Shown piece by piece: positions 17,273 through 25,733 of a DNA stretch of 64,000 bases. Position 1 is the first letter of the stretch. Every line of letters begins with the position of its first letter. The position numbers were made by a program, and so were the translations under genes. The notes beneath the pieces were generated by a model. The model made no database searches and was not told where the DNA came from. It saw only the letters and a program-made list of their open reading frames with translations. Source of the DNA: Weissella confusa (lineage in GTDB: Bacteria > Bacillota > Bacilli > Lactobacillales > Lactobacillaceae); the NCBI GenBank assembly GCA_001436895.1, contig JQAY01000011.1, positions 19,664-83,663 on the forward strand, given 5' to 3'.

Positions 17273-19102
17273 ATGGTAGTAAACGCTGAATTAATGACGA
17301 AAATTTCAGAACTACGGACAGAGAAATCTATATCTCTTGATGCGTTGGTACAAGCTGGAATTTCGAAGTCAAAGTGGTACCGCTACATTAACGGTGAAAC
17401 TGATATTTCGGTTGCAGATCTTCACAAATTGATGGATTTGTTTTCTGTGTCGTTTGCGGAACTGATGGCTGATAACCGAGAGGCAAACTTGGTTGTGTTG
17501 AATATAGATGAATTGGCAACACGTAACGTCGCAGAGTTGCAGGCTTGCCAGGATGAAATTAAGGCCACATATGGATATAAGCATTTTGGGGCTTGGCAAA
17601 TGGCGGTCGACGCAATTGACGTTTTGATTGCGCGAAGACAAGGACGGTCAACTGCTGTTCAGAGTCGCATTGTTTATGAAGAATTAAATGCTATAGATGC
17701 CTTCACAATGCATGATATGAAAATCGCTGCGTTGGTTGGGCAGGATTTAGATGTCGAATCTTTCTTTAATATATATCGTAAGTTTGTGGAGGGGATTTCA
17801 GCTTTCAAAGATTATATGCCAAGTGTATTATTCGAAATGAGTTTGATGATGCACCTGACGGCTTTGAACAAGTTTATTTTGGAACCGAGTGTGCCAAGGC
17901 GTTCTTTAATTGAGTTTGTGTTTGAAGCGTTGGAGTATCAACCTTCACGGTCGTCTTACGTTGAGATGTATATTCTTCGTCGCTTTGTGGAACGTTGTGC
18001 AAATTATATGTTGTCTGAAAATCCGTTAGTGTTAGAGCAACTGCAGGTTTTCATGGATTCTGCCGCACGTTTTGGTGTTGAAACGTTGACGATGAATGGC
18101 GTGTCAGTAAGTCTTTTGGATATTTGGCACAAGTTTAGTGAAAAAGATCAGGCGATTCTTACAGCGAATGAAGATGGTTTTGCAGTACCGACGTATGCCG
18201 AATTAAACCTTGCCCCGCGTGTTAAGCATCTTGGTGAATTACTGCACATTGCAGTACGTGCTAAGCATGTTAGGATTGCAGATTTGAATTGGCTTGGCTT
18301 TTCACGAGCTAAAATTTATCGAATGTACGATAAATCTGATGTTATTTATTTGGAAGATCTTTTTCCAATGATGCATATAACAGGGCTTGAACCAGGGGAT
18401 ATTGACGCAGTACTGACCTCGCTCCCTGATGCGGAGTACGCGTTGCGCTTTAATGTATCAAAATTAGCGCCTGAAATCATGCCGGAAGTAGCGGCCAAAG
18501 CTGAGTTAAAGTATCAAGAAACACATAAGCTCGCTGATTTAGAAACATATTTCGAAGTGCAAATGATTGCTGAAATCCAAAGAACTAGTAGCTGGTATGG
18601 CACAGATCGAGCGTTGAAGTTAGCAGAAAGAGCGGCTGATACCTTACAAGGACTTGATAAGTGGGATGAAAATGAATTACGGATTGTTAAGTTAGCCTTT
18701 ATGGCTGTTGATAATGCCACTGGTGTTCGAGAGTGGATTCAAATGATCCACAAATCACCGGCTAACAGCTTTCACAGTGGTCGCGTCTATGTTAACTATG
18801 TTGTGGACGGCGTAGAATATGCGATTTTTCGAGCGATGTTTTTAGGAAACGGTGAGTTACTTCATTTGCTGATTAGTGAAGCACGTAAAGAAGCGGATAA
18901 CGACGAACATATTGCGCGGTATACTGCTTGGCGTTGGCGAATGATGCTATATGATATTTATGATGGTTTTCTAGAAAGTCCACTGGGGACGATTCGAAAG
19001 TTAAGCTCTTTCTTTGTAGACTACGAGGTGCTTGTTGGCAGTAAGGTGACAATTCGACGTTATCAGCTATTATTTAGTGAACTGTGGCGACGTTGCAGGT
19101 AA
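17273..19102 (+). CDS. Rgg-like regulator, apparently a tandem duplication
   Basis: This 609-residue protein begins with an Xre/Rgg-type helix-turn-helix (about 8-65, ending GISKSKWYRYINGETDIS) and a helical TPR-like region to about 310. A second HTH-like segment appears at about 317-377 (GFSRAKIYRMYDKSDVIYLE), which lines up with the first, followed by another helical region. Rgg proteins are normally about 290 residues, so this looks like two Rgg units in one chain. ATG 17273 has only a weak, badly spaced ribosome site. It follows the adhesin gene and is its likely regulator. An adjacent frame runs on to a TGA at 19177-19179, so a frameshift may have shortened the C-terminus. Confidence 0.7.
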   Translation: MVVNAELMTKISELRTEKSISLDALVQAGISKSKWYRYINGETDISVADLHKLMDLFSVSFAELMADNREANLVVLNIDELATRNVAELQACQDEIKATYGYKHFGAWQMAVDAIDVLIARRQGRSTAVQSRIVYEELNAIDAFTMHDMKIAALVGQDLDVESFFNIYRKFVEGISAFKDYMPSVLFEMSLMMHLTALNKFILEPSVPRRSLIEFVFEALEYQPSRSSYVEMYILRRFVERCANYMLSENPLVLEQLQVFMDSAARFGVETLTMNGVSVSLLDIWHKFSEKDQAILTANEDGFAVPTYAELNLAPRVKHLGELLHIAVRAKHVRIADLNWLGFSRAKIYRMYDKSDVIYLEDLFPMMHITGLEPGDIDAVLTSLPDAEYALRFNVSKLAPEIMPEVAAKAELKYQETHKLADLETYFEVQMIAEIQRTSSWYGTDRALKLAERAADTLQGLDKWDENELRIVKLAFMAVDNATGVREWIQMIHKSPANSFHSGRVYVNYVVDGVEYAIFRAMFLGNGELLHLLISEARKEADNDEHIARYTAWRWRMMLYDIYDGFLESPLGTIRKLSSFFVDYEVLVGSKVTIRRYQLLFSELWRRCR

Positions 19103-19311
19103 AACGTGAGATAGCACAGAAGGTTAAGAAGTGGATTCAGCACGACGAAATTTTTACGGCAATCAGTCTAGGTACGTGATTGATTTTTCATAACAGGATT
19201 GCACACGTGGCAATGCACGTCTTTCGACCGATGGTTACGGTTACTAAGATAATTGTCAAACATGGTAGCAGTGAAGAAGCCAATTATGAAAAATAACAAT
19301 ATATAAGTAGA
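19103..19311. other. Non-coding stretch with possible coding remnant
   Basis: No gene is supported here. In the -1 frame relative to the Rgg-like gene, codons from about 19093 to the stop at 19177-19179 read LQVKREIAQKVKKWIQHDE and onward, plausible as a lost C-terminal helix. The rest holds only a short inverted repeat around 19201-19221 and AT-rich DNA. Confidence 0.35.
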
Positions 19312-19366
19312 AACAGCCATAGTTAGTTCAGATATCTCTCTGTTCTAACTATGGCTGTTATTTTTT
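19312..19366 (+). terminator. Long-stem intrinsic terminator
   Basis: AACAGCCATAGTTAG (19312-19326) pairs perfectly with CTAACTATGGCTGTT (19345-19359), followed by ATTTTTT. Confidence 0.85.
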
Positions 19367-19400
19367 AACAAGAAGTACGGTTGGGTTATATTTTTAGCGT
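19367..19400 (+). repeat. rpmE2: Decayed copy of the rpmE2 3' end, right copy of direct repeat
   Basis: Bases 19367-19380 are identical to the rpmE2 sequence at 14868-14881. In the rpmE2 frame the fragment reads NKKYG followed by divergent codons. It carries no start and no 5' part of the gene. It marks the right edge of the adhesin/Rgg block and suggests insertion by recombination at the rpmE2 3' end. Confidence 0.6.
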
Positions 19401-19445
19401 TAAAAGAGGGCTGAGATATCCTTTTGTTGGCGGTTCCTAAAATTA

Positions 19446-19473
19446 TTTACAGGCCAAGATACAATGGTATAGA
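19446..19473 (+). promoter_or_regulatory. Promoter of the 177-aa gene
   Basis: TTTACA (19446-19451), a 16-base spacer, and an extended -10 TGG-TATAGA (19465-19473), 44 bases upstream of the start codon. Confidence 0.6.
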
Positions 19474-19516
19474 CTTGTTGATAAAGTAAGACTAATGGAC
19501 ATGAGAGAGAAAAAAT

Positions 19517-20050
19517 ATGAAGTTTGAAATTAATCACGTCGTCGATAACATTTTGACAGAGCACGAAGATCCCTATGTGGGCTACCAAATGAGTGGGCAA
19601 GGATCCACTGAAAGCGCCGAGAAGTTTTTCAATCGTGAATTGATGACTGAGATTCGTCCGCTGGTCGACGAATTAAATGATGATTTAGACGGCACTGGGG
19701 TGTTTGAGTTGCACACGGTGCAAGTCTCATATAACGGGGATGAATTGGAATTGCGTTTCAAAGTGCCGGTTGATTTGACTGAAACGGCTACCTACTTTAA
19801 CGACCTAGATGACGGGGAAGAACGGATTGCATCGATTACAACCACGTCAGCAATTCAACTTGCACCACGCACACACGACGAACAAATGCTTTACACGGTT
19901 GTTGAGCACCGTTTGCAAAGCCGCAAGCGGCGTGTTGTTATGGTAGGTGTTAATCTATCTGATATGGCCGAATTCCTAATGACCATTCCGATGAACTTGG
20001 CAAAATCATATGATGACGCGTTAGTACGTGGCCAAATCGGACGACGATAA
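19517..20050 (+). CDS. hypothetical cytosolic protein (177 aa)
   Basis: ATG 19517 follows GAGAGAGAAA (19502-19511). The 177-residue product is acidic in its first two thirds and basic near the C-terminus (LQSRKRRVVMV). It has no signal peptide or membrane helix and shows alternating hydrophobic strands (FELHTVQVSYNGDELELRF) suggestive of an alpha/beta fold. I do not recognise the family. It is monocistronic, with its own promoter (19446-19473), and is the first gene to the right of the inserted block. It is therefore probably the original chromosomal neighbour of rpmE2. Confidence 0.6.
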   Translation: MKFEINHVVDNILTEHEDPYVGYQMSGQGSTESAEKFFNRELMTEIRPLVDELNDDLDGTGVFELHTVQVSYNGDELELRFKVPVDLTETATYFNDLDDGEERIASITTTSAIQLAPRTHDEQMLYTVVEHRLQSRKRRVVMVGVNLSDMAEFLMTIPMNLAKSYDDALVRGQIGRR

Positions 20051-20055
20051 GAGGA

Positions 20056-20094
20056 AAACCGACGATTAATTAGGCCAGCCAGAGCAGGTTTTTT
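20056..20094 (+). terminator. Weak possible terminator
   Basis: AAAACC and GGTTTT flank a GC-containing loop before a six-T run. The pairing is short, so confidence is low. Confidence 0.35.
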
Positions 20095-20171
20095 AATAAT
20101 TTCAAGACCTTACTTTTCGTTAGTAACAGCTATATAATAATGAAGCTTTAAAGAAAGAAGGAAAATTATTA

Positions 20172-20885
20172 ATGGCTAAGACAGCTTTGGTTACTGGTGC
20201 AAACAAGGGAATCGGCTATGCGATTGCAACGCAATTGCTACAAAAGGGCTACACCGTATTGGTTGGCGCACGTGATGCTGAGCGTGGTGCAGCCGCTGTG
20301 AGCGAGTTGCAAGCATTTGGTAATGCAGAATTGTTGTTGGTTGATGTTGCTAACTTGGATAGCATCCATGAAGCAGTAGCAAACATCAACGCGAACTACG
20401 ACGGGTTGGACTTGTTGATTAACAATGCCGGTATTTCAGGTGATATGGAACGTACGGCATGGGAGTTTGAAGCACAAGAGTTGCTTGATATCTATAAAGT
20501 TGACTTTATCGGTCCATACGAGTTGACGAAGGGGCTTTTGCCAGTACTACAAAAGAACAATGGAACGATTATTAACGTTTCAACGCCAATTGAGCCAGGT
20601 AAGTGGTGGCACCCACTTGGTTACATGGCTGCTAAGGCACCGCTTAACGTGATGACGAAGGACTTCGGTCTTGAGTTCGAACAAAAGGGTGTGCCTGTTG
20701 AGATTTTTGCCGTGATGCCAGGCGCTGTTTCAACTGACTTGAACGGCCACATTCAAGGTGACTTCGTTCGTATGACAGAAAATGCTGCTGAACTGATTTT
20801 GTCATTCTTATTTGATGATCAAAACCACAACGGTCAAGTTATTAATGAAGATGGTTCAGTCGTTAACTACAATCCACAACACTAA
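20172..20885 (+). CDS. short-chain dehydrogenase/reductase
   Basis: A 237-residue classical SDR. It has the cofactor motif TGANKGIGYA (residues about 8-17), NNAG (about 86-89), the catalytic Ser in INVST, and the YMAAK motif (Tyr and Lys of the triad). AR after the second strand is compatible with NADPH preference, but this is not decisive. Length is usual for the family; the substrate is not deducible. ATG 20172 follows AAAGAAGGAAAA (about 20152-20164). It is a single-gene unit ended by a strong terminator. Confidence 0.92.
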   Translation: MAKTALVTGANKGIGYAIATQLLQKGYTVLVGARDAERGAAAVSELQAFGNAELLLVDVANLDSIHEAVANINANYDGLDLLINNAGISGDMERTAWEFEAQELLDIYKVDFIGPYELTKGLLPVLQKNNGTIINVSTPIEPGKWWHPLGYMAAKAPLNVMTKDFGLEFEQKGVPVEIFAVMPGAVSTDLNGHIQGDFVRMTENAAELILSFLFDDQNHNGQVINEDGSVVNYNPQH

Positions 20886-20887
20886 TA

Positions 20888-20926
20888 AAGAAACCATCCA
20901 ACTTTGCGGTTGGATGGTTTCTTTTT
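20888..20926 (+). terminator. Intrinsic terminator after SDR gene
   Basis: AAACCATCCAAC pairs with GTTGGATGGTTT around a short loop, followed by CTTTTT. Confidence 0.9.
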
Positions 20927-20945
20927 GTATACAATTGTTATCCTG

Positions 20946-20982
20946 AATTAAGCGTTTACAAGCATGAAAGATGTTATATACT
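20946..20982 (+). promoter_or_regulatory. Promoter with partial cre-like overlap
   Basis: TTTACA (20955-20960), a 16-base spacer and TATACT (20977-20982). The -35 is the right half of AATTAAGCGTTTACA (20946-20960), a cre-like 15-mer with two mismatches to the consensus. Confidence 0.5.
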
Positions 20983-21023
20983 TAAAAGGTTGTGAACAAA
21001 GTCTTTTTTTAAGGAGTAAATTT

Positions 21024-22031
21024 ATGGACTTTAAGAGTGGTATTTTATCAAAACGTTGGGTTCAAGTTTTGATAGTTCTTATTGGATTGGGAATCCTATT
21101 TAGGTTAGGCATTTTTGGAGTGTTGATTTCACTAGGTGTAGTGGGTTACGCCGGTTTTAATATGTTTCAAACGTACAAGGCATCAGGTAAGTCGGCATTT
21201 ACAAAAAAGCAATGGGCGTTGCTTGTTGGTGCAGCATTGGTATTGATTTTAACTGCATCGAACCTTGGTAATACAAGTGTCAAAGGCACAAAGGGGGCGG
21301 AATCTGCTAGTGAGAAAACTTCAGCTACTTCGTCTAGTAAGGAAACAGAGCAAGATAAGTCGGCTGCTAAGGAATCGTCTAAAAAAGCGGATTCTCTAAG
21401 TGAAAGTAAGAAGGCCGCTTTAGAAAGCAGTCGTGCAGCGTCTGAAAGTCAGGCGAAGGGTGCTAGTGAGGCGAAAGCTAGTTCCGAAGCTGAAAAATTA
21501 GCTGGTATGAATTATGGTTCGTATACGGGTCAAATGTTCGTGGATCAATTAAAAGCAGCGGGTGTTTCAAGTGTTAACATTGACGATGTTGAATTCTATA
21601 CCGACGAGTCTGGCGCCGAGTATACATATCCAGCACCGAAAGCTGGAAAAGGTGAGTATTATAACGTCTTTGTTGAACCGTCAGGGAATGTGAAAGCATT
21701 ACATGATCCTTTTTTTCACAAGAAGGCCAAGAAGATGGTGCTAGAAAATATTTCGTATGTTGAATCTGCTGCGAATTATTATTTTGAGCAAAATGGTTAT
21801 ACTTTAATTGGACACAGTATTATCGGCGGAACTAATGCAAGTTATGACGAAGATACAGATGAATTTTATGCAGATTTCAATGATGCTGAAGTGCGATTTG
21901 GTGGAGTTAAGCACAAACATCAACTTGTCACTGTCGCTTTTAAATTGAAGGATAATAAATTCAATACGGATATGCCTAATAGTGGTGTAGAACTTGTAAA
22001 AATTGAATTAAATGGAAAACAAGTATATTAG
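21024..22031 (+). CDS. membrane-anchored Ser/Ala/Lys-rich hypothetical protein
   Basis: ATG 21024 follows AAGGAG (21011-21016) by seven bases; the frame extends 20 codons further upstream, but without a ribosome site and through the promoter. The 335-residue product has two hydrophobic hairpin segments (about 15-45 and 60-85). A low-complexity linker rich in Ser, Lys, Ala and Glu follows (about 90-170). A C-terminal extracytoplasmic domain of mixed alpha/beta character begins at MNYGSYTGQMFVDQLKAAGV. The layout suggests a surface sensor or an assembly factor, but the family is not recognised. It has its own promoter and a very strong terminator. Confidence 0.65.
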   Translation: MDFKSGILSKRWVQVLIVLIGLGILFRLGIFGVLISLGVVGYAGFNMFQTYKASGKSAFTKKQWALLVGAALVLILTASNLGNTSVKGTKGAESASEKTSATSSSKETEQDKSAAKESSKKADSLSESKKAALESSRAASESQAKGASEAKASSEAEKLAGMNYGSYTGQMFVDQLKAAGVSSVNIDDVEFYTDESGAEYTYPAPKAGKGEYYNVFVEPSGNVKALHDPFFHKKAKKMVLENISYVESAANYYFEQNGYTLIGHSIIGGTNASYDEDTDEFYADFNDAEVRFGGVKHKHQLVTVAFKLKDNKFNTDMPNSGVELVKIELNGKQVY

Positions 22032-22043
22032 AACATCGTATTA

Positions 22044-22099
22044 ATAGATAGAAAAAACCATAAATTGGATTGTGCCAATTTATGGTTTTTTCTATCTAT
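22044..22099. terminator. Bidirectional 25-bp perfect terminator
   Basis: Bases 22044-22068 and 22075-22099 are perfect reverse complements over 25 pairs with a six-base loop and internal A6/T6 tracts. It serves the convergent genes on both sides and overlaps the stop codon of the minus-strand gene. Confidence 0.9.
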
Positions 22100-22388
22100 A
22101 ACGAATCAAGCTATGGAAACCTTCTTTGGAGCCAAAGACACCTTGATTTTGAACGGTTGTGTGGGTGACATCCAGGATTTCATACCCATCATCTTGCATA
22201 CGGTTCAAAATGAGATCAATTTGGTTTGTGTATTGTGTTTCAACGCCGAATATTTGATTGATGAATTTACTGAAAGAGGTAATCATGATTACGTGAATCT
22301 TGCCATCTTGTTTAGCAAGATACTTCCGAACTTCTCGCTCATAAAGCGAATTAGCAGATAACTTGTTTGACGAATCAAAAAATCCCAT
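22092..22388 (-). CDS. conserved-looking small cytosolic protein (98 aa)
   Basis: Minus-strand gene starting at 22388, with AAGGAG eight bases upstream (complement of 22397-22402). The product MGFFDSSNKLSANSLYEREV continues with IHVIMITSFSKFINQIFGVE and ends QNQGVFGSKEGFHSLIRYR. It resembles a small hypothetical protein I have seen in lactobacilli, where the start and the GFH motif are conserved, but no function is known. It has no membrane segment. Its stop codon lies within the 25-bp bidirectional terminator. It is divergent from the amino-acid permease gene across 285 bases. Confidence 0.75.
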   Translation of the reverse strand: MGFFDSSNKLSANSLYEREVRKYLAKQDGKIHVIMITSFSKFINQIFGVETQYTNQIDLILNRMQDDGYEILDVTHTTVQNQGVFGSKEGFHSLIRYR

Positions 22389-22546
22389 AGCTGGTACTCC
22401 TTAGGTGAAATAGTTATGTTGTCATGATTGTACGATGCTATAGTGGTTCGTGCAATCAGTATTGGTTAATAAATTGAATATATACACCTCACAATGCATA
22501 TACCGCAAAAACATGCACGAATATTCAAAAAAGAGTGCAAAAAAAT

Positions 22547-22564
22547 ACACCGGTGTGCTATGAT
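22547..22564 (+). promoter_or_regulatory. Permease promoter with palindromic operator candidate
   Basis: An extended -10, TGC-TATGAT (22556-22564), is preceded immediately by the perfect palindrome ACACCGGTGT (22547-22556) in the spacer position. A wider TGCAC...GTGCA repeat lies at 22513-22540. A further inverted repeat, AAATTTG/CAAATTT, is in the leader (about 22629-22653). Confidence 0.45.
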
Positions 22565-22673
22565 ATTACTCGTTGCTATTAAGGGTTTGCCTTTTGGCTG
22601 ATGAATAAAAAGAGAATAAAAGAGAAAATAAATTTGTATATCATAGCAAATTTATTCAGAGGAGGGGCAGCGC

Positions 22674-24050
22674 ATGGCAGACAAAAACGCCGCGCCTGAT
22701 TCACTAAATCGTGGGTTATCAAAGCGTCACGTGACGATGATCGCGATTGGTGGAACGATTGGAACAGGGTTGTTCTTGGGAGCCGGAGACTCAATCAGTC
22801 TGACAGGACCATCAATCCTATTTGTTTACTTACTAACAGGAATCTTCCTATATATCATGATGCGTGCCATTGGTGAGTTGCTTTACGCCGATCCGGACAA
22901 CAATTCATTCGTGGCCTTTGTGTCAAAGTACTTAGGTCCTGGGGCTGGGCACTTCGTGGGTTGGTCATACTGGATTACATTGATTTTGCCAGCCATGGCG
23001 GAGTTGACGGCCATTGGGTTGTACGTGCAATACTGGTTACCGAATGTACCAGCTTGGTTAATCGAAATCATCGTGATGGTTTTGCTGGTCGGGGTTAACT
23101 TGTTTGCAGTTAATTTCTTCGGTGAAGCAGAGTTTTGGTTCTCATCAATCAAAATTATTGCCATCCTAGGTATTATCGCAACGGGAATTATCATGATGTT
23201 AACTGGCTTCAATGCACCAGGAGCACATGGTGGACCAGTCTCACTAGGTAATATTACGCATAACTTCAAGTTCTTCCCAAACGGGGGGATGAGCTTCATG
23301 CAAGCATTCCCAATGGTCTTCTTCGCATTCGTTGGAATTGAATTCGTTGGTTTGATGTCAGCGGAAACAAAGAACCCACGCGAGGTGATGCCAAAGGTTA
23401 TCAACACGGTGCTATTCCGTATCTTGATTTTCTACGTGGGTGCCTTGGCAATTATCATGTCAATTTATGATTGGCATTACTTGCCATCAAACCAAAGCCC
23501 ATTCGTGTTTATCTTTAAGTTGATTGGTATTCACTGGGCAGCAGCGTTGTTGAACTTCGTGGTTTTGACAGCTGCGATGTCAGCTTTGAATACGTTGATT
23601 TACTCAGCAGGACGTGACGTCTACGCGTTGGCTTTGGAAAACACAGGGAAGTGGCAATCATACTTCAAGGTACTATCAATGAAGGCAATCCCGTCACGTG
23701 CGGTGTTGTTCTCAGCTATCTTGATTATGTTGACGCCAATCATCAACGCATTGCCAATCTTTGAATCAGCCTTTAACTTCTTCGCATCAGCTACGGCTGC
23801 GATTACGTTGGTTATCTACAGCTTGATTATGTTGGCCCACCGCAAGTATCGTACTAGTGCAGACTACATTGAAGATGGCTTCAAGATGCCATTCTACAAG
23901 ATTGCTAGTCCATTGACGCTTGCATTCTTCTTGTTCATCTTCGGAACCTTGTTCTTGGACAAGACAGACATGATTGCGGCCTTTGGTGGTATCGCCTGGA
24001 CGATTGGTTACGGTTGGTACAGCCACAAGAAGTACGGCATAAAATTTTAA
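22674..24050 (+). CDS. amino-acid permease, AAT/APC family
   Basis: This 458-residue, 12-helix secondary transporter starts RGLSKRHVTMIAIGGTIGTG, the diagnostic N-terminal segment of the AAT subfamily (GabP, LysP, ProY, AroP relatives). GTIGTGLFLG marks the substrate-binding unwound helix 1. The conserved FVGIEFVGLMSAETKNP segment lies near helix 6. It imports an amino acid with protons; the specific substrate cannot be read by eye. ATG 22674 follows GGAGGGG (22661-22667). Its leader has palindromes but no T-box. It ends in a good terminator. Confidence 0.92.
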   Translation: MADKNAAPDSLNRGLSKRHVTMIAIGGTIGTGLFLGAGDSISLTGPSILFVYLLTGIFLYIMMRAIGELLYADPDNNSFVAFVSKYLGPGAGHFVGWSYWITLILPAMAELTAIGLYVQYWLPNVPAWLIEIIVMVLLVGVNLFAVNFFGEAEFWFSSIKIIAILGIIATGIIMMLTGFNAPGAHGGPVSLGNITHNFKFFPNGGMSFMQAFPMVFFAFVGIEFVGLMSAETKNPREVMPKVINTVLFRILIFYVGALAIIMSIYDWHYLPSNQSPFVFIFKLIGIHWAAALLNFVVLTAAMSALNTLIYSAGRDVYALALENTGKWQSYFKVLSMKAIPSRAVLFSAILIMLTPIINALPIFESAFNFFASATAAITLVIYSLIMLAHRKYRTSADYIEDGFKMPFYKIASPLTLAFFLFIFGTLFLDKTDMIAAFGGIAWTIGYGWYSHKKYGIKF

Positions 24051-24059
24051 AAATGATTG

Positions 24060-24090
24060 AACTCACTGACTCGTGTCGGTGAGTTTTTTT
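24060..24090 (+). terminator. Intrinsic terminator after permease
   Basis: AACTCACTGAC pairs with GTCGGTGAGTT around TCGT, followed by a seven-T run. Confidence 0.88.
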
Positions 24091-24095
24091 CTGGT

Positions 24096-24124
24096 TTGTT
24101 TTTGTATTAAAATTCGATTAGAAT
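24096..24124 (+). promoter_or_regulatory. Promoter of M32 peptidase gene
   Basis: TTGTTT (24096-24101), a 17-base spacer and TAGAAT (24119-24124). Confidence 0.55.
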
Positions 24125-24154
24125 AAAGGAACGAATGAAAACGGAGGTTATGAG

Positions 24155-25663
24155 ATGACGGACTCATACACAGGTGCGGATTTACGCGCGCTATTGAAAG
24201 AACAAGCCTTGTTGGAAGAAACAATGGCTTTGGCCAGCTGGGATCAACTAACGGGGATGCCCAAGGATTCAGGTGAATTCCGTGCGGAACTACAAAGTTA
24301 TCTAACGGAAAAGTATTTGGGTGTTTCAACTGGTGACCAAGCCAAAGCGTTGGTGGCTTACTTTGACGAACATGCTTCAGAACTTTCTGACGATGAACAA
24401 GCTTTGTTTGCGAAGTTCAAGGAAGATTATGAGCGTGATGCGGTTGTGCCGGCTGACGAGTACATTGCGTTTAACAAGTTGAGTTCATCAGCGCAAGACG
24501 CGTGGTCAGAGGCTCGTGAGCAAGATGATTACAGCATTTACGCACCATACCTCCAACAATTGATTGCGTTGAAGCGCAAGTTTATCACGTACTGGCGCAA
24601 GGATGAGGCCACACCATATGATGTGTTGTTGAACCAATTTGAGCCTGGCTTAACGGTTGAAAAGTTGGACGCAGTCTTTAATGAAGTGAAGGCGGGTGTT
24701 GTGGCTTTGCGTAATCGTTTGGCAACAGAAGGAACTGAACCGGATGACAGTTTCCTCCACCGTGATGTCGCGATTGCTGATCAACGTGGGTACGTTTGGG
24801 ATGCCGCAGTTCGCTTGGGCTACGATCCAAACAAGGGACGTTTGGACGATACGATTCACCCATTTATGCAAGACTTGAACCGCAATGATGCTCGTATTAC
24901 GACGCGTTGGGCAACCGACGATTTCCAAATGGCCGTGTTGGGCATTCTGCACGAAGCGGGGCACGGGTTGTTTGCGCAAAACGTGGCGCCAAAGTGGGAC
25001 TACACACCATTTAACAAAGCCATTGCGATGAGTATTCATGAGTCACAGTCACTCTTCAATGAAGTGGTTATTGGCCGTTCGGAAGCCTTTTTGCGTCATG
25101 ATTACCCAATTATGCAAGCAGCCTTCCACGGTGTCCTAGATGATGTAGATTTTGAAACATTCTACAAGGGGTGGATGAAGACGCAAGCCAGCTTGATTCG
25201 TACGGAAGCTGATCCATTGACGTACCCATTGCACATCATTATTCGTTATGAAATCGAGAAGGCAATCTTCAATGATGACATCGATGTTGAAACATTGCCT
25301 GAGTTGTGGAATGCCAAGTATGAAGAGTATCTGGGTATTCGTCCACCGTCAGATTTGACAGGAATCCTGCAAGATATTCACTGGGCCGGGGGCGACTTCG
25401 GTTACTTCCCATCATATGCATTGGGTCACTTGTATGCGGCTCAATTCCGTCATGAGATGGCAAAAACGTTGGATATCGATGGCTTGCTAGAAGCTGGTGA
25501 TATTCAACCATTGTTCGACTGGCGTAAGGAACATGTATGGCAATACGGGGCATCAAAGACGCCATCACAAGTATTGCGTGATGCTACCGGCGAAGACTTG
25601 AACCCGCAATACTGGTTGGACTTGCAAACGCGCCGTTATTTGCAAGCTTACAACGTTAAGTAA
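24155..25663 (+). CDS. M32 family metallocarboxypeptidase
   Basis: The 502-residue zinc carboxypeptidase removes C-terminal amino acids from peptides in the cytosol. The zinc motif is HEAGHG near residue 266, within ILHEAGHGLFAQN. The downstream IHESQSLFNE segment supplies the third ligand Glu of the family, and the C-terminal IRPPSDLTGILQDIHWAGG motif is typical of M32. Length matches the family (about 500). ATG 24155 follows GGAGG (24143-24147). It is monocistronic. A long perfect hairpin lies 20 bases after the stop. Confidence 0.93.
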   Translation: MTDSYTGADLRALLKEQALLEETMALASWDQLTGMPKDSGEFRAELQSYLTEKYLGVSTGDQAKALVAYFDEHASELSDDEQALFAKFKEDYERDAVVPADEYIAFNKLSSSAQDAWSEAREQDDYSIYAPYLQQLIALKRKFITYWRKDEATPYDVLLNQFEPGLTVEKLDAVFNEVKAGVVALRNRLATEGTEPDDSFLHRDVAIADQRGYVWDAAVRLGYDPNKGRLDDTIHPFMQDLNRNDARITTRWATDDFQMAVLGILHEAGHGLFAQNVAPKWDYTPFNKAIAMSIHESQSLFNEVVIGRSEAFLRHDYPIMQAAFHGVLDDVDFETFYKGWMKTQASLIRTEADPLTYPLHIIIRYEIEKAIFNDDIDVETLPELWNAKYEEYLGIRPPSDLTGILQDIHWAGGDFGYFPSYALGHLYAAQFRHEMAKTLDIDGLLEAGDIQPLFDWRKEHVWQYGASKTPSQVLRDATGEDLNPQYWLDLQTRRYLQAYNVK

Positions 25664-25682
25664 ACAACTGAAGGCGATATTT

Positions 25683-25727
25683 AAGGCCGTGAATTTCTTG
25701 AAGCAGATTCAAGAAATTCACGGCCTT
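25683..25727 (+). terminator. 20-bp hairpin downstream of M32 gene
   Basis: AAGGCCGTGAATTTCTTGAA pairs perfectly with 25708-25727 around GCAGA. Only a short T-run follows (TTTAT), so it may terminate weakly or act as an RNA 3' protector. Confidence 0.6.
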
Positions 25728-25733
25728 TATCAC

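Noticed and set aside
22065..22361. Plus-strand 98-codon frame opposite the small minus-strand gene
   Set aside because: It overlaps the terminator and the minus-strand gene, lacks a ribosome site, and its protein is Cys/Phe-rich without family features.
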